DNA from: Methanospirillum purgamenti | GTDB lineage: Archaea; Halobacteriota; Methanomicrobia; Methanomicrobiales; Methanospirillaceae | Assembly (NCBI RefSeq): GCF_018502485.1 | Contig: NZ_CP075546.1 | Reading direction: 5' to 3' (one strand) | DNA length: 64,000 nt | In this document: positions 1-8,811 of the stretch, piece by piece | Position numbering within the stretch: position 1 is the first letter of the stretch | Layout of the letters: every line of letters begins with the position of its first letter | Notes under the pieces: generated by a model | What the model saw: only the letters and a program-made list of their open reading frames with translations | What the model was told of the DNA's origin: nothing | Database searches by the model: none | Made by a program: the position numbers and the translations under genes

Positions 1-1820
1 ATACCGGACAGGAAAGCGATCCACTTGATTTTGAATCAAAGGTATTCCATGCCGGCATGCTTGATCATGTTGGCCTTGAGTTAGCAGATTTAACTCAGAT
101 ATCAGTCTTTGATTTTCCTAAAGCAGATCCTGAGGCAGAACTGGTCAACCTCGGACTTGGAACCATTGATTCAGAAAAACCGGTTATTCTGGTTATCGGG
201 CATAATGTTCCACCGGCTATAGATATTATCCAGTATACAAAAGAACACAATCTTTCAGGAACAATTGAGGTAACTGGTATCTGTTGTACGGCTATCGATC
301 TAACCCGGTATGATCCTGATGCGAAAATTGTTGGCCCGATATCCTGGCAACTTCGTTACATCCGAAGCGGCGTTCCTGACCTTATTGTTGTTGATGAGCA
401 ATGTGTCAGGGCTGATCTCTTAATTGAAGCAGGAAATATTCAAGCACCACTTGTAGCAACCAGTTCAAAAAATTGTGCAGGACTGGTTGATAGAACGGAT
501 GATAATCCTGATCAGATAGTTGCAGACCTTATATCAGGAGCTGTTCAAGGGGTTCTCATTCTTGATCCGAAGAAAGTGGGAGAAGTAGCCGTCAGGGCTG
601 CGATTCAATCTCATGAAATAAGAAAGACGATAAAAACTTCAAAAATTCCTACATTAGAAGAACTTATCGAATATGCAAAATTCTGTAGCGGATGTATGGA
701 ATGCACACGGGCATGTCCAAATGAGACTCCGATTCCGGATGCGATGAAACAGGCAGCCACAGGAGATATCACATTATTGGCTGAGATTTATCAATCCTGT
801 ATCGGATGTGGGAGGTGTGAGGATGTATGTAATAAAAACATACCTGTCCATAATGCTCTGGTTGCAGCAGCCCGGGATATTGTTACTTCAGAAAAGTATA
901 CCGTTCGTGCTGGTAGAGGAGCCATCCAGGATATTGAGATCAGAGAAGTAGGTGGGCCAATTGTATTAGGAGAGATTCCTGGAATTGTCGCATTTGTCGG
1001 ATGTGCAAATTTTCCGAACGGTGTATCAGAAGTTGCTGAAATGGCACGGGAATTTGCAAAACGCAGATATATTTCAGTAGCATCTGGATGTTCAGCGATG
1101 GCTATCGGAATGTATCGAAATGAGGATGGTCAGACACCATATGAAGAATTTCATGGACGATTTGATGCAGGAGGAATTGTCAATGTTGGATCCTGTGTTT
1201 CGAATGCACATATATCCGGGGCTGCTATAAAAATTGCTAGTATTTTTGCCAAACGAAATCTCCGGGGGAACTATGAGGAAATTGCAGATTATGTGTACAA
1301 TCGGGTTGGTGCGGTAGGTATTGCCTGGGGAGCAATGTCTCAAAAAGCCGCTGCAATTGCAGCAGGATTCTGGAGGCTTGGAATTCCAGTAATTGTCGGC
1401 CCTCATGGTGCAAAATATCGTCGGATGCTTCTTGGAAGAAAAGATAATGAAGCGAATTGGTTTGTATACGATACACGAACAGGGGAAAAGGTTCAGGTTG
1501 GTCCGGTTCCCGAACATCTTTTCATAAGCGCTGAAACCAAGGAAGAGGCGATGGTTCTTATTGCAAAACTGTGTATGAGGCCAAATGACACATCACGGGG
1601 AAGGTCCATGAAATTGACCCATTATATAGATCTCCACAAACGATTGTATGGAATCATACCCGATGATATTCATTTGTTTATCCGTTCATCATCTGATATC
1701 CCAATTATGATGAAAGAGGAACTCATTCCAATTCTAAAAGAAAAAGGATTTAAAGACCAGAAAATTCCAGATCCGACTCTTCTCAAATCACAAATACGAA
1801 CTCAAAAAGGAGGCAATTGA
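1..1820 (+). CDS. cdhA: Acetyl-CoA decarbonylase/synthase (CODH) alpha subunit, 5' partial
   Basis: Nickel-iron CO dehydrogenase subunit of the archaeal CODH/ACS complex; it interconverts CO2 and CO at the C-cluster and passes CO to CdhC. The frame is open from base 3, so the first visible ATG (57) is internal. About 605 residues are visible; the family has roughly 770-800, so the N-terminus lies outside the window. Two ferredoxin-type 4Fe-4S motifs are visible (CSGCMECTRAC then CIGCGRCEDVC, about residues 230-280 counted from base 3). C-cluster segments follow: FVGCANFPNG, ASGCSAMAIGMY and NVGSCVSNAH. It ends in a TGATG overlap with cdhB and heads the operon cdhABCDE-RACo. Confidence 0.95.
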   Translation, partial: TGQESDPLDFESKVFHAGMLDHVGLELADLTQISVFDFPKADPEAELVNLGLGTIDSEKPVILVIGHNVPPAIDIIQYTKEHNLSGTIEVTGICCTAIDLTRYDPDAKIVGPISWQLRYIRSGVPDLIVVDEQCVRADLLIEAGNIQAPLVATSSKNCAGLVDRTDDNPDQIVADLISGAVQGVLILDPKKVGEVAVRAAIQSHEIRKTIKTSKIPTLEELIEYAKFCSGCMECTRACPNETPIPDAMKQAATGDITLLAEIYQSCIGCGRCEDVCNKNIPVHNALVAAARDIVTSEKYTVRAGRGAIQDIEIREVGGPIVLGEIPGIVAFVGCANFPNGVSEVAEMAREFAKRRYISVASGCSAMAIGMYRNEDGQTPYEEFHGRFDAGGIVNVGSCVSNAHISGAAIKIASIFAKRNLRGNYEEIADYVYNRVGAVGIAWGAMSQKAAAIAAGFWRLGIPVIVGPHGAKYRRMLLGRKDNEANWFVYDTRTGEKVQVGPVPEHLFISAETKEEAMVLIAKLCMRPNDTSRGRSMKLTHYIDLHKRLYGIIPDDIHLFIRSSSDIPIMMKEELIPILKEKGFKDQKIPDPTLLKSQIRTQKGGN

Positions 1821-2389
1821 TGACAGGTCAGGATCCATGGATTCGTGCTGAGATGGGTGGGACAAAACAGGCATCAATAATTTCTAAACCTGAAGTATTA
1901 TCAGCACTAATGAAAAAAGCCAATCACCCCATTTTTTTAATTGGCTCTGAATCAATTACAGATAATAAACAATCTGACCTTCTTATTACCTTAATAAAAA
2001 ATCTGAAAGAAAAATGGAACGTTCCAGTTATATCTACTGCTCATATAACAGGTACCCTAATTTCACGAGGACTGGTTCCAAATGCATCGATGGGGAGCAT
2101 GGAAATTATAGATCGATTATGCGACAATAAGTGGCAAGGTCTTGATGGGAAAGGACAGTATGATCTGGTAATCCTTGCAGGATTTTCTTACACATTAGGA
2201 TCTCTTTTACTATCCGGGCTTAAACAATGTTCCTGGAATACCAAAAAAATCTCTCTGGATCCAAAATATCACCCCCATGCAACATGGTCATATGGTAATA
2301 TGAAGTTCGAAAACTGGCAAAAGGAGATTGAACGGTTTTTCGATATCATAAAGACAGATAAGAAAAATATGGAGGAATCTCATGTTTGA
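1820..2389 (+). CDS. cdhB: Acetyl-CoA decarbonylase/synthase epsilon subunit
   Basis: Small partner of CdhA in the archaeal CODH component (alpha2-epsilon2), with a fold related to TPP-enzyme nucleotide-binding domains. In the family it is thought to help electron transfer or FAD binding. The 189 residues match the usual length. I choose ATG 1820, which overlaps the cdhA stop (TGATG) and has AAGGAGG upstream; a TTG at 1817 is also in frame. The first residues, MTGQDPWIRAEMGG, resemble family members, and VILAGFSYTLGSLLLSGLK is a hydrophobic nucleotide-fold stretch. Its 3' end overlaps cdhC by 8 bases. Confidence 0.9.
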   Translation: MTGQDPWIRAEMGGTKQASIISKPEVLSALMKKANHPIFLIGSESITDNKQSDLLITLIKNLKEKWNVPVISTAHITGTLISRGLVPNASMGSMEIIDRLCDNKWQGLDGKGQYDLVILAGFSYTLGSLLLSGLKQCSWNTKKISLDPKYHPHATWSYGNMKFENWQKEIERFFDIIKTDKKNMEESHV

Positions 2390-3785
2390 AGATATCCCTG
2401 TTGAAGTGGGATTAATCCATGAAGGAGAACGTATCCGAAAGGAGGAGATGAGAGTTGAACTTGGGGGACCAAAAGTATCTGAAAAATTTGAACTCGTCCT
2501 AGTGAAGGATAATGAACGGGTTGTTGATGGTTCAATATCAGTGATTGGTACCGACCTTTCCGCTTTAGAGGAGGGAAAAAGTTATCCCTTTGGTATCCTT
2601 GTTGAAGTATCCGGTGAAAAACTTGAAGAAGACCTTGAAGGAGTTTTTGAGCGAAGGATCCATGAATACCTTAATTATATCCAGGGAGTCATGCATTTAA
2701 ACCAACGATATGACATCTGGGTACGGGTTGGAAAAAAAGCCTATACCAAAGGCCTTACCTCTTTTGATCAAATTGGACGTGTATTGATAAGCCTTTATAA
2801 AAGTGAACTTCCAATAATAGAAAAAATTCAAATATCCTTTTTTACCGGAGGAGAAGAATTTCAACGGTATTATTCTCTTGCACGGGATCGGTATGAAACC
2901 AGGGATGCACGAGCGAGAGGACTCCTGGATGAAGAGGTGGATACCTTTTATGGTTGTGCATTGTGTCAGTCTTTTGCTCCTTCTCATATCTGTGTCATAA
3001 CTCCCCAGCGGTACGCTAACTGTGGAGCGATCAGTTGGTTTGATGGCCGGGCAGCAGCTCGGATGGATCCTGAAGGACCGATTTTTCCAATTTCCAAAGG
3101 AAATTATCTTGATCCTGAACATGGAGAATATTCAGGAATTAATGAACATGCATCAAAACGTTCCATGGGTGAAGTAAACCGGGTATGGCTTTATTCTGCT
3201 TTTGGATATCCACATACCTCATGTGGGTGTTTTGAAGCAATTGCTTTTTACATTCCAGAAGTAGAAGGTTTTGGAATCGTTCATCGACGGTTTGCAGGAC
3301 CAACAGTAAATGGATTAGCTTTTTCTATTCTTGCGGACTCAACGGCCGGAGGCAGACAGGTCGAAGGATTTCATGGCATCTCCCTTGAATATATGAGATC
3401 TGTGAAATTCTTACAGGCAGATGGAGGATGGAATACTATAGTCTGGATACCTGCAGAGATTAAGGATTTGCTCGCCGGCATTATTCCGGTTGAGATCGCA
3501 GATGCAATTGCTACCGAAAAAGATGCTTTGGATATTGATACGCTCAAATCATTTCTTACATCACACCGACATCCGGTTCTATCAAAGTGGATAGTTCCTG
3601 TAGAAAAAGAAGAAGAATCACCAGATTTTAGCTCACCTGCTCCGGTAATGTCAATTGGAGAACTTCCCCTGATGGCGGGTGGAGTAAAAATAATCCTGAA
3701 AAATGCAAGGATATATGCTGAACGGATTATTATACAGCCGGCTCAAGATTATCAGATAAAACAGAAAGGAGGGCGACATGACTGA
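2382..3785 (+). CDS. cdhC: Acetyl-CoA synthase beta subunit (A-cluster)
   Basis: Catalyses assembly and cleavage of the acetyl C-C and C-S bonds of acetyl-CoA at the nickel-containing A-cluster. Its 467 residues match archaeal CdhC, which lacks the N-terminal CODH-binding domain of bacterial ACS. All expected A-cluster ligands are visible: C192, C195, C204 and C214 in the segment FYGCALCQSFAPSHIC...NCG, and the C281-G282-C283 motif (HTSCGCFEA). The start at 2382 has GGAGGAATCTC in front and overlaps cdhB. Its stop overlaps the cdhD start. The A-cluster is complete, so the enzyme should be active. Confidence 0.96.
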   Translation: MFEDIPVEVGLIHEGERIRKEEMRVELGGPKVSEKFELVLVKDNERVVDGSISVIGTDLSALEEGKSYPFGILVEVSGEKLEEDLEGVFERRIHEYLNYIQGVMHLNQRYDIWVRVGKKAYTKGLTSFDQIGRVLISLYKSELPIIEKIQISFFTGGEEFQRYYSLARDRYETRDARARGLLDEEVDTFYGCALCQSFAPSHICVITPQRYANCGAISWFDGRAAARMDPEGPIFPISKGNYLDPEHGEYSGINEHASKRSMGEVNRVWLYSAFGYPHTSCGCFEAIAFYIPEVEGFGIVHRRFAGPTVNGLAFSILADSTAGGRQVEGFHGISLEYMRSVKFLQADGGWNTIVWIPAEIKDLLAGIIPVEIADAIATEKDALDIDTLKSFLTSHRHPVLSKWIVPVEKEEESPDFSSPAPVMSIGELPLMAGGVKIILKNARIYAERIIIQPAQDYQIKQKGGRHD

Positions 3786-5028
3786 CTCTGAAAAGGCTGA
3801 TATTTCACGCCTGATACAACTATTAGGTCCTGGTATTTTGGATGTTTTATCCGGAAAACAGATTGAATTAGAGCATGTCGAACTTGAACTTGGTGAACTG
3901 GAGCTGTGGCTTCCTCTTGGTGGAGGGGTACAGGTACATCAAGTACCTACAGATTACTCAAATCTCCAAAAAAATCCTGAAGAGAGAAAATATATCCGCC
4001 CTGACTCTTTATTAGAAGATTCCTTTCAACTTCAGGATGATTGTTTCCCTGCAAAAATCAGAGAGATTACTCTGGGAGCTACAAGATCTGAAGGCGGGAC
4101 TAGAGATAATACAGTAACGGTTGGAGGATCATCCTCACTTCCTTTTCATAATCCTCATTCACTTCCACCCCACCCTCCGGTAATTTCTTTGGATGTCTTT
4201 GATACCGCAGTTTCGATGCCAAAAGCTCTGAAGAATCATTTGACAGATGTAATGTATGATCCTGCATCCTGGGCAAAACAAAATGTTGAGCAGTATGGAG
4301 CGGATATGATAACCGTTCATCTGCTTTCAACCGATCCCTTAATTCAGGATAAATCTCCTAAAGATGCTGCAAAAACAGTAGAAGAGGTATTACAGGCAGT
4401 AAAAGTTCCTCTTATAATCGGAGGATGTGGAGATCCAAAGAAAGATGCAAAAACCTTCACCGAAATAGCTGAGATGGCAGAAGGAGAGAGGCTTCTTTTA
4501 AATTCAGTGACGACAGATATGGCAGATGCAAAAACCCTGGAACCGGTTTGTACTGCAGCAGATAAATATGGCCATTGTTTACTGGGATTTACCGGTCTTG
4601 ATCTGAACAGTGCGAAAGAGCTGAATCGCAGAATATATCAATATTTCCCGGCTGATCGACTGCTCATGGATCTTACCACCGTAGCTCTTGGATATGGCCT
4701 TGAATATTCATTTTCTATTCACGAACGTGCAAGGATGGCAGCACTAATGGGAGATGCAGAACTCCAACATCCAACGCTCTCTGCCTGTACTAATGCCTGG
4801 TCTGCCCGGGAAGCGTGGATGGATTTAGGGCCATTATTTGGAAAGAATGATCTCCGTGGTCCACTTTGGGAGACGATTGGTGGATTAACACTCCTACTTG
4901 CTGGTGTGGATCTCTTTTTAATGATGCATCCACTGGCAGTTTCAACATTAAAGGATGTCGCAGGAAAACTCATCAAACATTCTCACACAACTCCAGATCA
5001 GGCAGACTGGGTATCTATGAAAATATGA
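3778..5028 (+). CDS. cdhD: Acetyl-CoA decarbonylase/synthase delta subunit (corrinoid protein small subunit)
   Basis: Delta subunit of the corrinoid iron-sulfur protein. With CdhE it transfers methyl groups between tetrahydrosarcinapterin or tetrahydromethanopterin and the A-cluster. It has 416 residues with a TIM-barrel core. The conserved GGTRDNTVTVGG loop is at about residues 105-116 and PLIIGGCGDPKKD is in the barrel. AAAGGAGGGCGAC precedes ATG 3778. There is no cooC/cdhX-like ATPase gene between cdhC and cdhD, unlike the cdhABCXDE order known from Methanosarcina. Only a one-base gap separates it from the GTG candidate of the next gene. Confidence 0.95.
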   Translation: MTDSEKADISRLIQLLGPGILDVLSGKQIELEHVELELGELELWLPLGGGVQVHQVPTDYSNLQKNPEERKYIRPDSLLEDSFQLQDDCFPAKIREITLGATRSEGGTRDNTVTVGGSSSLPFHNPHSLPPHPPVISLDVFDTAVSMPKALKNHLTDVMYDPASWAKQNVEQYGADMITVHLLSTDPLIQDKSPKDAAKTVEEVLQAVKVPLIIGGCGDPKKDAKTFTEIAEMAEGERLLLNSVTTDMADAKTLEPVCTAADKYGHCLLGFTGLDLNSAKELNRRIYQYFPADRLLMDLTTVALGYGLEYSFSIHERARMAALMGDAELQHPTLSACTNAWSAREAWMDLGPLFGKNDLRGPLWETIGGLTLLLAGVDLFLMMHPLAVSTLKDVAGKLIKHSHTTPDQADWVSMKI

Positions 5029-5038
5029 GGTGAGCAGG

Positions 5039-6469
5039 ATGGAAAAAGAACATAAAAAAGGCATTCGAGAAATAAGCCCGATTGATGTCTATAAACTCCT
5101 GCCACGAACTAATTGTGGTGAGTGTGGAGAAGCCAATTGTATGGCTTTTGCAACAAAAGTTGTCAACGGTGAAACTAGTATAGTCAATTGTCCTCCACTT
5201 TACACTCAAAAATATTCAAAGGAACTTGATAAACTGGAGGAATTGTTGGCACCGCTGGTTCAGAGTGTATCCTTTGGAACCGGAGGAAATGCCATCACTA
5301 TCGGTGGAAAACATGTCCTTTTCAGACATGAATTTACTTATCAGAATCCCACGCCAATCGCCATTGATCTCTCTGATGATATGGCACCTGATGTCATTTC
5401 TGCACGAATTAAGAGAGTAATAGATTTTTCTTATACCTATATTGGAAGACCATTAAAACTAGACTCCCTGGCACTTCGGTCGGTAACAAAAGATCCGACA
5501 CGATTCAGGGAACTTGTTCAGATCGTGTGTAATTCCTGTCAAATTCCTCTTATTCTCTGTAGTACTGAACCTGATATTATCGCTGCCGGGCTTTCAGTAT
5601 GTGCTGAGAGAAAACCGCTCATTTTCGCAATTACAAAAGATAATTGGGAGACTATGGGAGAACTTGTCCTCCGTTATTCTTGTCCGGTAGTAGTCTCTGC
5701 TCCAGGTGATCTTTCTCTTTTACGATCGCTAGTAAAAACACTCAAAGAATGGGGCATTGATCAGATGGTACTAGATCCAGGAACATATCATAGTGATCAG
5801 ATTGGAAAGACTATTTTTCAGAATACTGCTATTCGAAAAGCAGCCTGCAAAGACTTTGATCCATTTTTTGGTTATCCGATTCTTGGAACTCCAATATCTG
5901 TCTGGAATGGTCAGGAATTATCAGAAGAACTGAACCGATGGCAGGAAGCGTACCTTGCATCAATGCTCATCACCAGATATGCTGATCTGCTCATTATGCA
6001 CAGCCTGGAAGGATGGGTTCTTCTTCCCCAGTTGATCTGGCGGTTTGGTATATATACCGATCCAAGAAAACCAGTATCTGTCGATCCTGGTGTTCGGACA
6101 TTTGGTAATCCTGATAAAAATTCACCCGTACTTATCACATCCAATTATGCCTTAACATTCTTTACAGTAGAATCTGATATTAAAACGGCGAAAATTGACT
6201 GCTTTTTAATTGTTATTGATACTGGAGGACTTTCTGTAGAAGCGGCAGTTGCCGGCAGATATCTCTCTGCTGTAAAGATTGCTGATTCTATTCGGGATAT
6301 GAATGTTGGAGATTTTGTAATTCACCGATATCTGATAATTCCCGGCCTTGCTGCACGTTTATCCGGAGAAACTGAAGAAGAGACTGGATGGAGAGTACTG
6401 GTAGGTCCACGTGATTCTTCTGGAATTGGCCAGATGATCAGGGAACGATGGCCTCCTACGGAAGAATAA
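5039..6469 (+). CDS. cdhE: Acetyl-CoA decarbonylase/synthase gamma subunit (corrinoid/4Fe-4S protein)
   Basis: Gamma subunit of the corrinoid iron-sulfur protein. It carries a 4Fe-4S cluster for reductive activation and the base-off corrinoid that shuttles the methyl group. From ATG 5039 it has 476 residues. The N-terminal cluster ligands are C26, C29, C34 and C51 (TNCGECGEANC...VNC). A TIM barrel and a C-terminal corrinoid-binding domain follow. A GTG at 5030 is in frame, but AGGTGA at 5028-5033 is well placed as the ribosome binding site for ATG 5039. The next gene, four bases downstream, is a predicted activator of this corrinoid protein. Confidence 0.94.
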   Translation: MEKEHKKGIREISPIDVYKLLPRTNCGECGEANCMAFATKVVNGETSIVNCPPLYTQKYSKELDKLEELLAPLVQSVSFGTGGNAITIGGKHVLFRHEFTYQNPTPIAIDLSDDMAPDVISARIKRVIDFSYTYIGRPLKLDSLALRSVTKDPTRFRELVQIVCNSCQIPLILCSTEPDIIAAGLSVCAERKPLIFAITKDNWETMGELVLRYSCPVVVSAPGDLSLLRSLVKTLKEWGIDQMVLDPGTYHSDQIGKTIFQNTAIRKAACKDFDPFFGYPILGTPISVWNGQELSEELNRWQEAYLASMLITRYADLLIMHSLEGWVLLPQLIWRFGIYTDPRKPVSVDPGVRTFGNPDKNSPVLITSNYALTFFTVESDIKTAKIDCFLIVIDTGGLSVEAAVAGRYLSAVKIADSIRDMNVGDFVIHRYLIIPGLAARLSGETEEETGWRVLVGPRDSSGIGQMIRERWPPTEE

Positions 6470-6473
6470 TGAG

Positions 6474-8303
6474 ATGAATTCTTCAATTTCCATTCTTTTC
6501 CAACCGATGAACCGGATGGTAACAGTACCTGCAGGAACCACAGTATTATCTGCAATCCGGGAAGCGGGTATTCAGTTTGAAGCAATTTGTGGAGGAAAAG
6601 GGACTTGTGGAAAATGTCGGGTAATAAAAATATCAGGAAAGACTTCTGAAGAGGGAAGTTGCTGTGCCAAATTTCTAACTCTTGATGAACAAAGAAAAGG
6701 CTACTGTTTAGCCTGTCTTGTACAGGTATGGTCCGATGCTGTTTTTACCATACCAATCGAGAGTAGAATTGATACACCTCAGATTTTACTTGACATTGCA
6801 CAAACAATTCAAACAATTTCTCCATCCGTTCATAAATATCTGGTAGAAAAAAACCTAAATTACTCTCTTGTAACTTTGGGTCCATCCATTCGTTTTGCCG
6901 GATATGATGGAAAAAGACCGGTGATGAATGAAAATCAGCGAGACCTTATCATCAACTCTGCTCATCCTCTGACTGCAACCTTGTATAAAAAAACTGAAGA
7001 ATCATTGCTGATCGCTCTTGAAGAACATGATACAACCGAGCGATTGTTTGGTATTGCACTAGATTTAGGGACTACTACCGTTGTAGGTCTTCTTGTTGAT
7101 TTATTAACAGGGGAAATTATTAAAAAAGCTTCAACCTTAAACAGGCAGATAACTCTTGGCGAGGAATTAGTTACCAGAATTGCCATTGGTCGAAAAGAAG
7201 AAGGAAGAAAAGAATTACAAATAGCAGCTCTTGGTAGTGTCAATGAAATTATCCATAAACTGACTCATGGTTCCGGTATTAAATGGAATGAAATTTATGA
7301 TATCTGCCTTGGTGGAAATACAATAATGACCTGGCTTTTAGCCGGAAAAGATCCCACTCCTCTCGAATATGTGGACGCACAGGTTGAGTCAAATCCAGTT
7401 CTACTGAATGCAGAAACCATTGGAATTGATGCATTACCACTAACACCGATATTCTGTCTTCCGGCTGTAAGCAGATTTGTCGGAGGGGATGCAATTGGCG
7501 ATATTCTAACCTCCAGTATGCATAAAAAGACCGAAATTTCACTTCTCATTGACCTCGGAACAAATGGGGAAATAATTCTCGGGAACAAAGACTGGATGGT
7601 TTCAACTTCTTGTGCTTCAGGTCCTGCATTTGAAGGAGCAGGAATGCGTTCTGGAATGCGGGCGATGAAAGGGGCGATAGATACTGTAAAAATTGATAAA
7701 TCTGGTCAGGTAATTTGGCATGTTATTGGAGATACAGATCCCAAAGGGGTCTGTGGATCCGGGATAATAGATGCTGCTGCAGCGATGGCTCATGCAGGAA
7801 TTCTGGATATTAGTGGGAAATTGATAGAATCCGCACCAGGAGTCAGAGAAGGAGAACATGGTTTGGAGTTTTTGCTGGTTCCATCTCATCTTACAGCAAC
7901 CGGGAAAGACATTGTCATAACAAGTGAAGATATGGCATATCTCATGGATTCAAAAGCGGCTGTTCTTGCTGCGATTATAGTTCTGATTAAAAAATACCGG
8001 TTGACTCCTTTGGATATTCATCATGTTTATCTGGCAGGAGCTTTTAGTTCTTTTGGAAACATAGAAAATCTTATCTCCTTTGGAATTCTTCCAGAGTTTC
8101 CATCAGCAGAGTTCCATCGGATAGGGAATGGTTCACTTGCCGGAGCTTATGCTTGCCTCATATCATCTTCATTACGAAAAGAAGCTACCGATATTGCTAA
8201 ACGAATGGGATATTTAGATCTTCTAGTGGATAATGATTTTATTGAGGAATATTGGGGAGCACTGAGGATACCTGAGAAAGATGAGTTATTTCTCATACCT
8301 TAA
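6474..8303 (+). CDS. RACo-like reductive activator of corrinoid protein (2Fe-2S ferredoxin + ASKHA domain, DUF4445)
   Basis: Predicted ATP-dependent activator that reduces inactive Co(II) corrinoid to Co(I) in CdhDE. There are 609 residues. The N-terminus (about 8-95) is a plant-type 2Fe-2S ferredoxin with C39, C45, C48 and probably C81 as ligands (ICGGKGTCGKC). From about residue 185 on it is an actin-like ATPase domain with GIALDLGTTTVVGLLVD, LLIDLGTNGEI and GVCGSGIIDAAAAM. This order matches bacterial RACo/AcsV. The RamA activators known from methylotrophic methanogens instead carry C-terminal 4Fe-4S clusters. Position right after cdhE supports the role; the exact target is inferred. Confidence 0.85.
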   Translation: MNSSISILFQPMNRMVTVPAGTTVLSAIREAGIQFEAICGGKGTCGKCRVIKISGKTSEEGSCCAKFLTLDEQRKGYCLACLVQVWSDAVFTIPIESRIDTPQILLDIAQTIQTISPSVHKYLVEKNLNYSLVTLGPSIRFAGYDGKRPVMNENQRDLIINSAHPLTATLYKKTEESLLIALEEHDTTERLFGIALDLGTTTVVGLLVDLLTGEIIKKASTLNRQITLGEELVTRIAIGRKEEGRKELQIAALGSVNEIIHKLTHGSGIKWNEIYDICLGGNTIMTWLLAGKDPTPLEYVDAQVESNPVLLNAETIGIDALPLTPIFCLPAVSRFVGGDAIGDILTSSMHKKTEISLLIDLGTNGEIILGNKDWMVSTSCASGPAFEGAGMRSGMRAMKGAIDTVKIDKSGQVIWHVIGDTDPKGVCGSGIIDAAAAMAHAGILDISGKLIESAPGVREGEHGLEFLLVPSHLTATGKDIVITSEDMAYLMDSKAAVLAAIIVLIKKYRLTPLDIHHVYLAGAFSSFGNIENLISFGILPEFPSAEFHRIGNGSLAGAYACLISSSLRKEATDIAKRMGYLDLLVDNDFIEEYWGALRIPEKDELFLIP

Positions 8304-8500
8304 CAGAATTCTTTTTAAAAGTAGGGACACTACGGTTTCATTTATTTAATATTTATATTATTTTATATTATTTAAGGCATTTATATATTATTTTATTTTT
8401 TATAAGGCGTAAGATTTATATAATTATTGAAAGCAATTTCCTTCCATAATTATTATATATTATTAATATGAATAGAATAGTATACAAGAGGAGGAGGAGG

Positions 8501-8542
8501 ATGGGCAACAGAGTTGCAGTTCATATATCTTTTATCGTCTAA
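8501..8542 (+). other. Possible 13-residue leader ORF with very strong Shine-Dalgarno
   Basis: ATG at 8501 directly follows AGAGGAGGAGGAGG (8487-8500) and reads MGNRVAVHISFIV before TAA. The Shine-Dalgarno run is the strongest seen in the window. A TATA-like box about 45 bases upstream would place a transcript start just ahead of it. It could be a translated leader in the nif mRNA, a ribosome or protein landing site, or a chance ORF. The spacing of the core to the ATG is short, so translation is uncertain. Confidence 0.3.
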
Positions 8543-8645
8543 TCTCTGCTTTCAGGCGGAAAGACCCGGACACCGGCATGGTTTGATCTTTCTCTATAAT
8601 GAACATAACACCTTCACCAAACGGATCTCAAAATAAAACCATTCG

Positions 8646-8662
8646 TCCGGATTGAATCCGGA
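8646..8662. promoter_or_regulatory. 17-base perfect palindrome upstream of nifH
   Basis: TCCGGATTGAATCCGGA is a perfect inverted repeat with 8-base arms and a single central G, located 150 bases before the nifH ATG. It could be an operator for a dimeric repressor such as NrpR, or a hairpin in the leader RNA. I cannot tell which from sequence alone. Confidence 0.45.
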
Positions 8663-8727
8663 TGTCCCGAACCGGAAGAAGAGTAAGGATTATACAAAGG
8701 TAATATACTTCAGATTTCTGATAGGAC

Positions 8728-8745
8728 CATGAAGGTACCGTCATG
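8728..8745. promoter_or_regulatory. Imperfect palindrome CATGAAGGTACCGTCATG upstream of nifH
   Basis: An 18-base dyad: arms CATGA and TCATG around a GGTACC core, with a single mismatched pair. It is flanked by TTTCTGAT-like sequence on both sides (8715-8722 and 8745-8752). It sits about 30 bases ahead of the TATA-like box of nifH, a plausible place for an activator or repressor. Confidence 0.35.
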
Positions 8746-8774
8746 TTTCTGATTTTGTTTCGAGGAGCCTGTTG

Positions 8775-8783
8775 AATATAAAT
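8775..8783 (+). promoter_or_regulatory. Candidate TATA box for a near-leaderless nifH transcript
   Basis: AATATAAAT lies 29 bases ahead of the nifH ATG at 8812. Archaeal transcription usually starts about 25 bases downstream of the box, which would put the 5' end around 8804. No Shine-Dalgarno is visible just ahead of nifH, in keeping with a leaderless message. Confidence 0.35.
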
Positions 8784-8811
8784 TCCTTTCAGAAAAAATT
8801 TCGTGATAACC

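Larger units (their letters stand above)
8304..8811 (+). other. Regulatory region between the cdh and nif operons
   Basis: A 508-base stretch without a normal gene. The first 160 bases are extremely AT-rich and hold TATA-like runs, for example TTATATATT near 8451-8459. From about 8481 the base composition becomes balanced. This part contains a 13-codon ORF behind a run of GAGG repeats, two palindromes and a second TATA-like box close to nifH. A transcript starting near 8480 would give nifH a leader of about 330 bases. One starting from the box at 8775-8783 would be nearly leaderless. I see no stable hairpin followed by a T-run at the end of the cdh operon beyond a short TTCTTTTT at 8309. Confidence 0.6.

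Noticed and set aside
1237..1517. Minus-strand ORFs inside cdhA and other operon genes
   Set aside because: They are low-complexity complements of well-conserved plus-strand genes and lack any start signals or domain features.
8304..8811. Exact GGAA-N6-TTCC operator of the Methanococcus NrpR type upstream of nif
   Set aside because: Reading the stretch on both strands I find GGAA and TTCC words but none at the required spacing; the nearest (GAAAGCAATTTC at about 8429-8440) is a different, weaker dyad.
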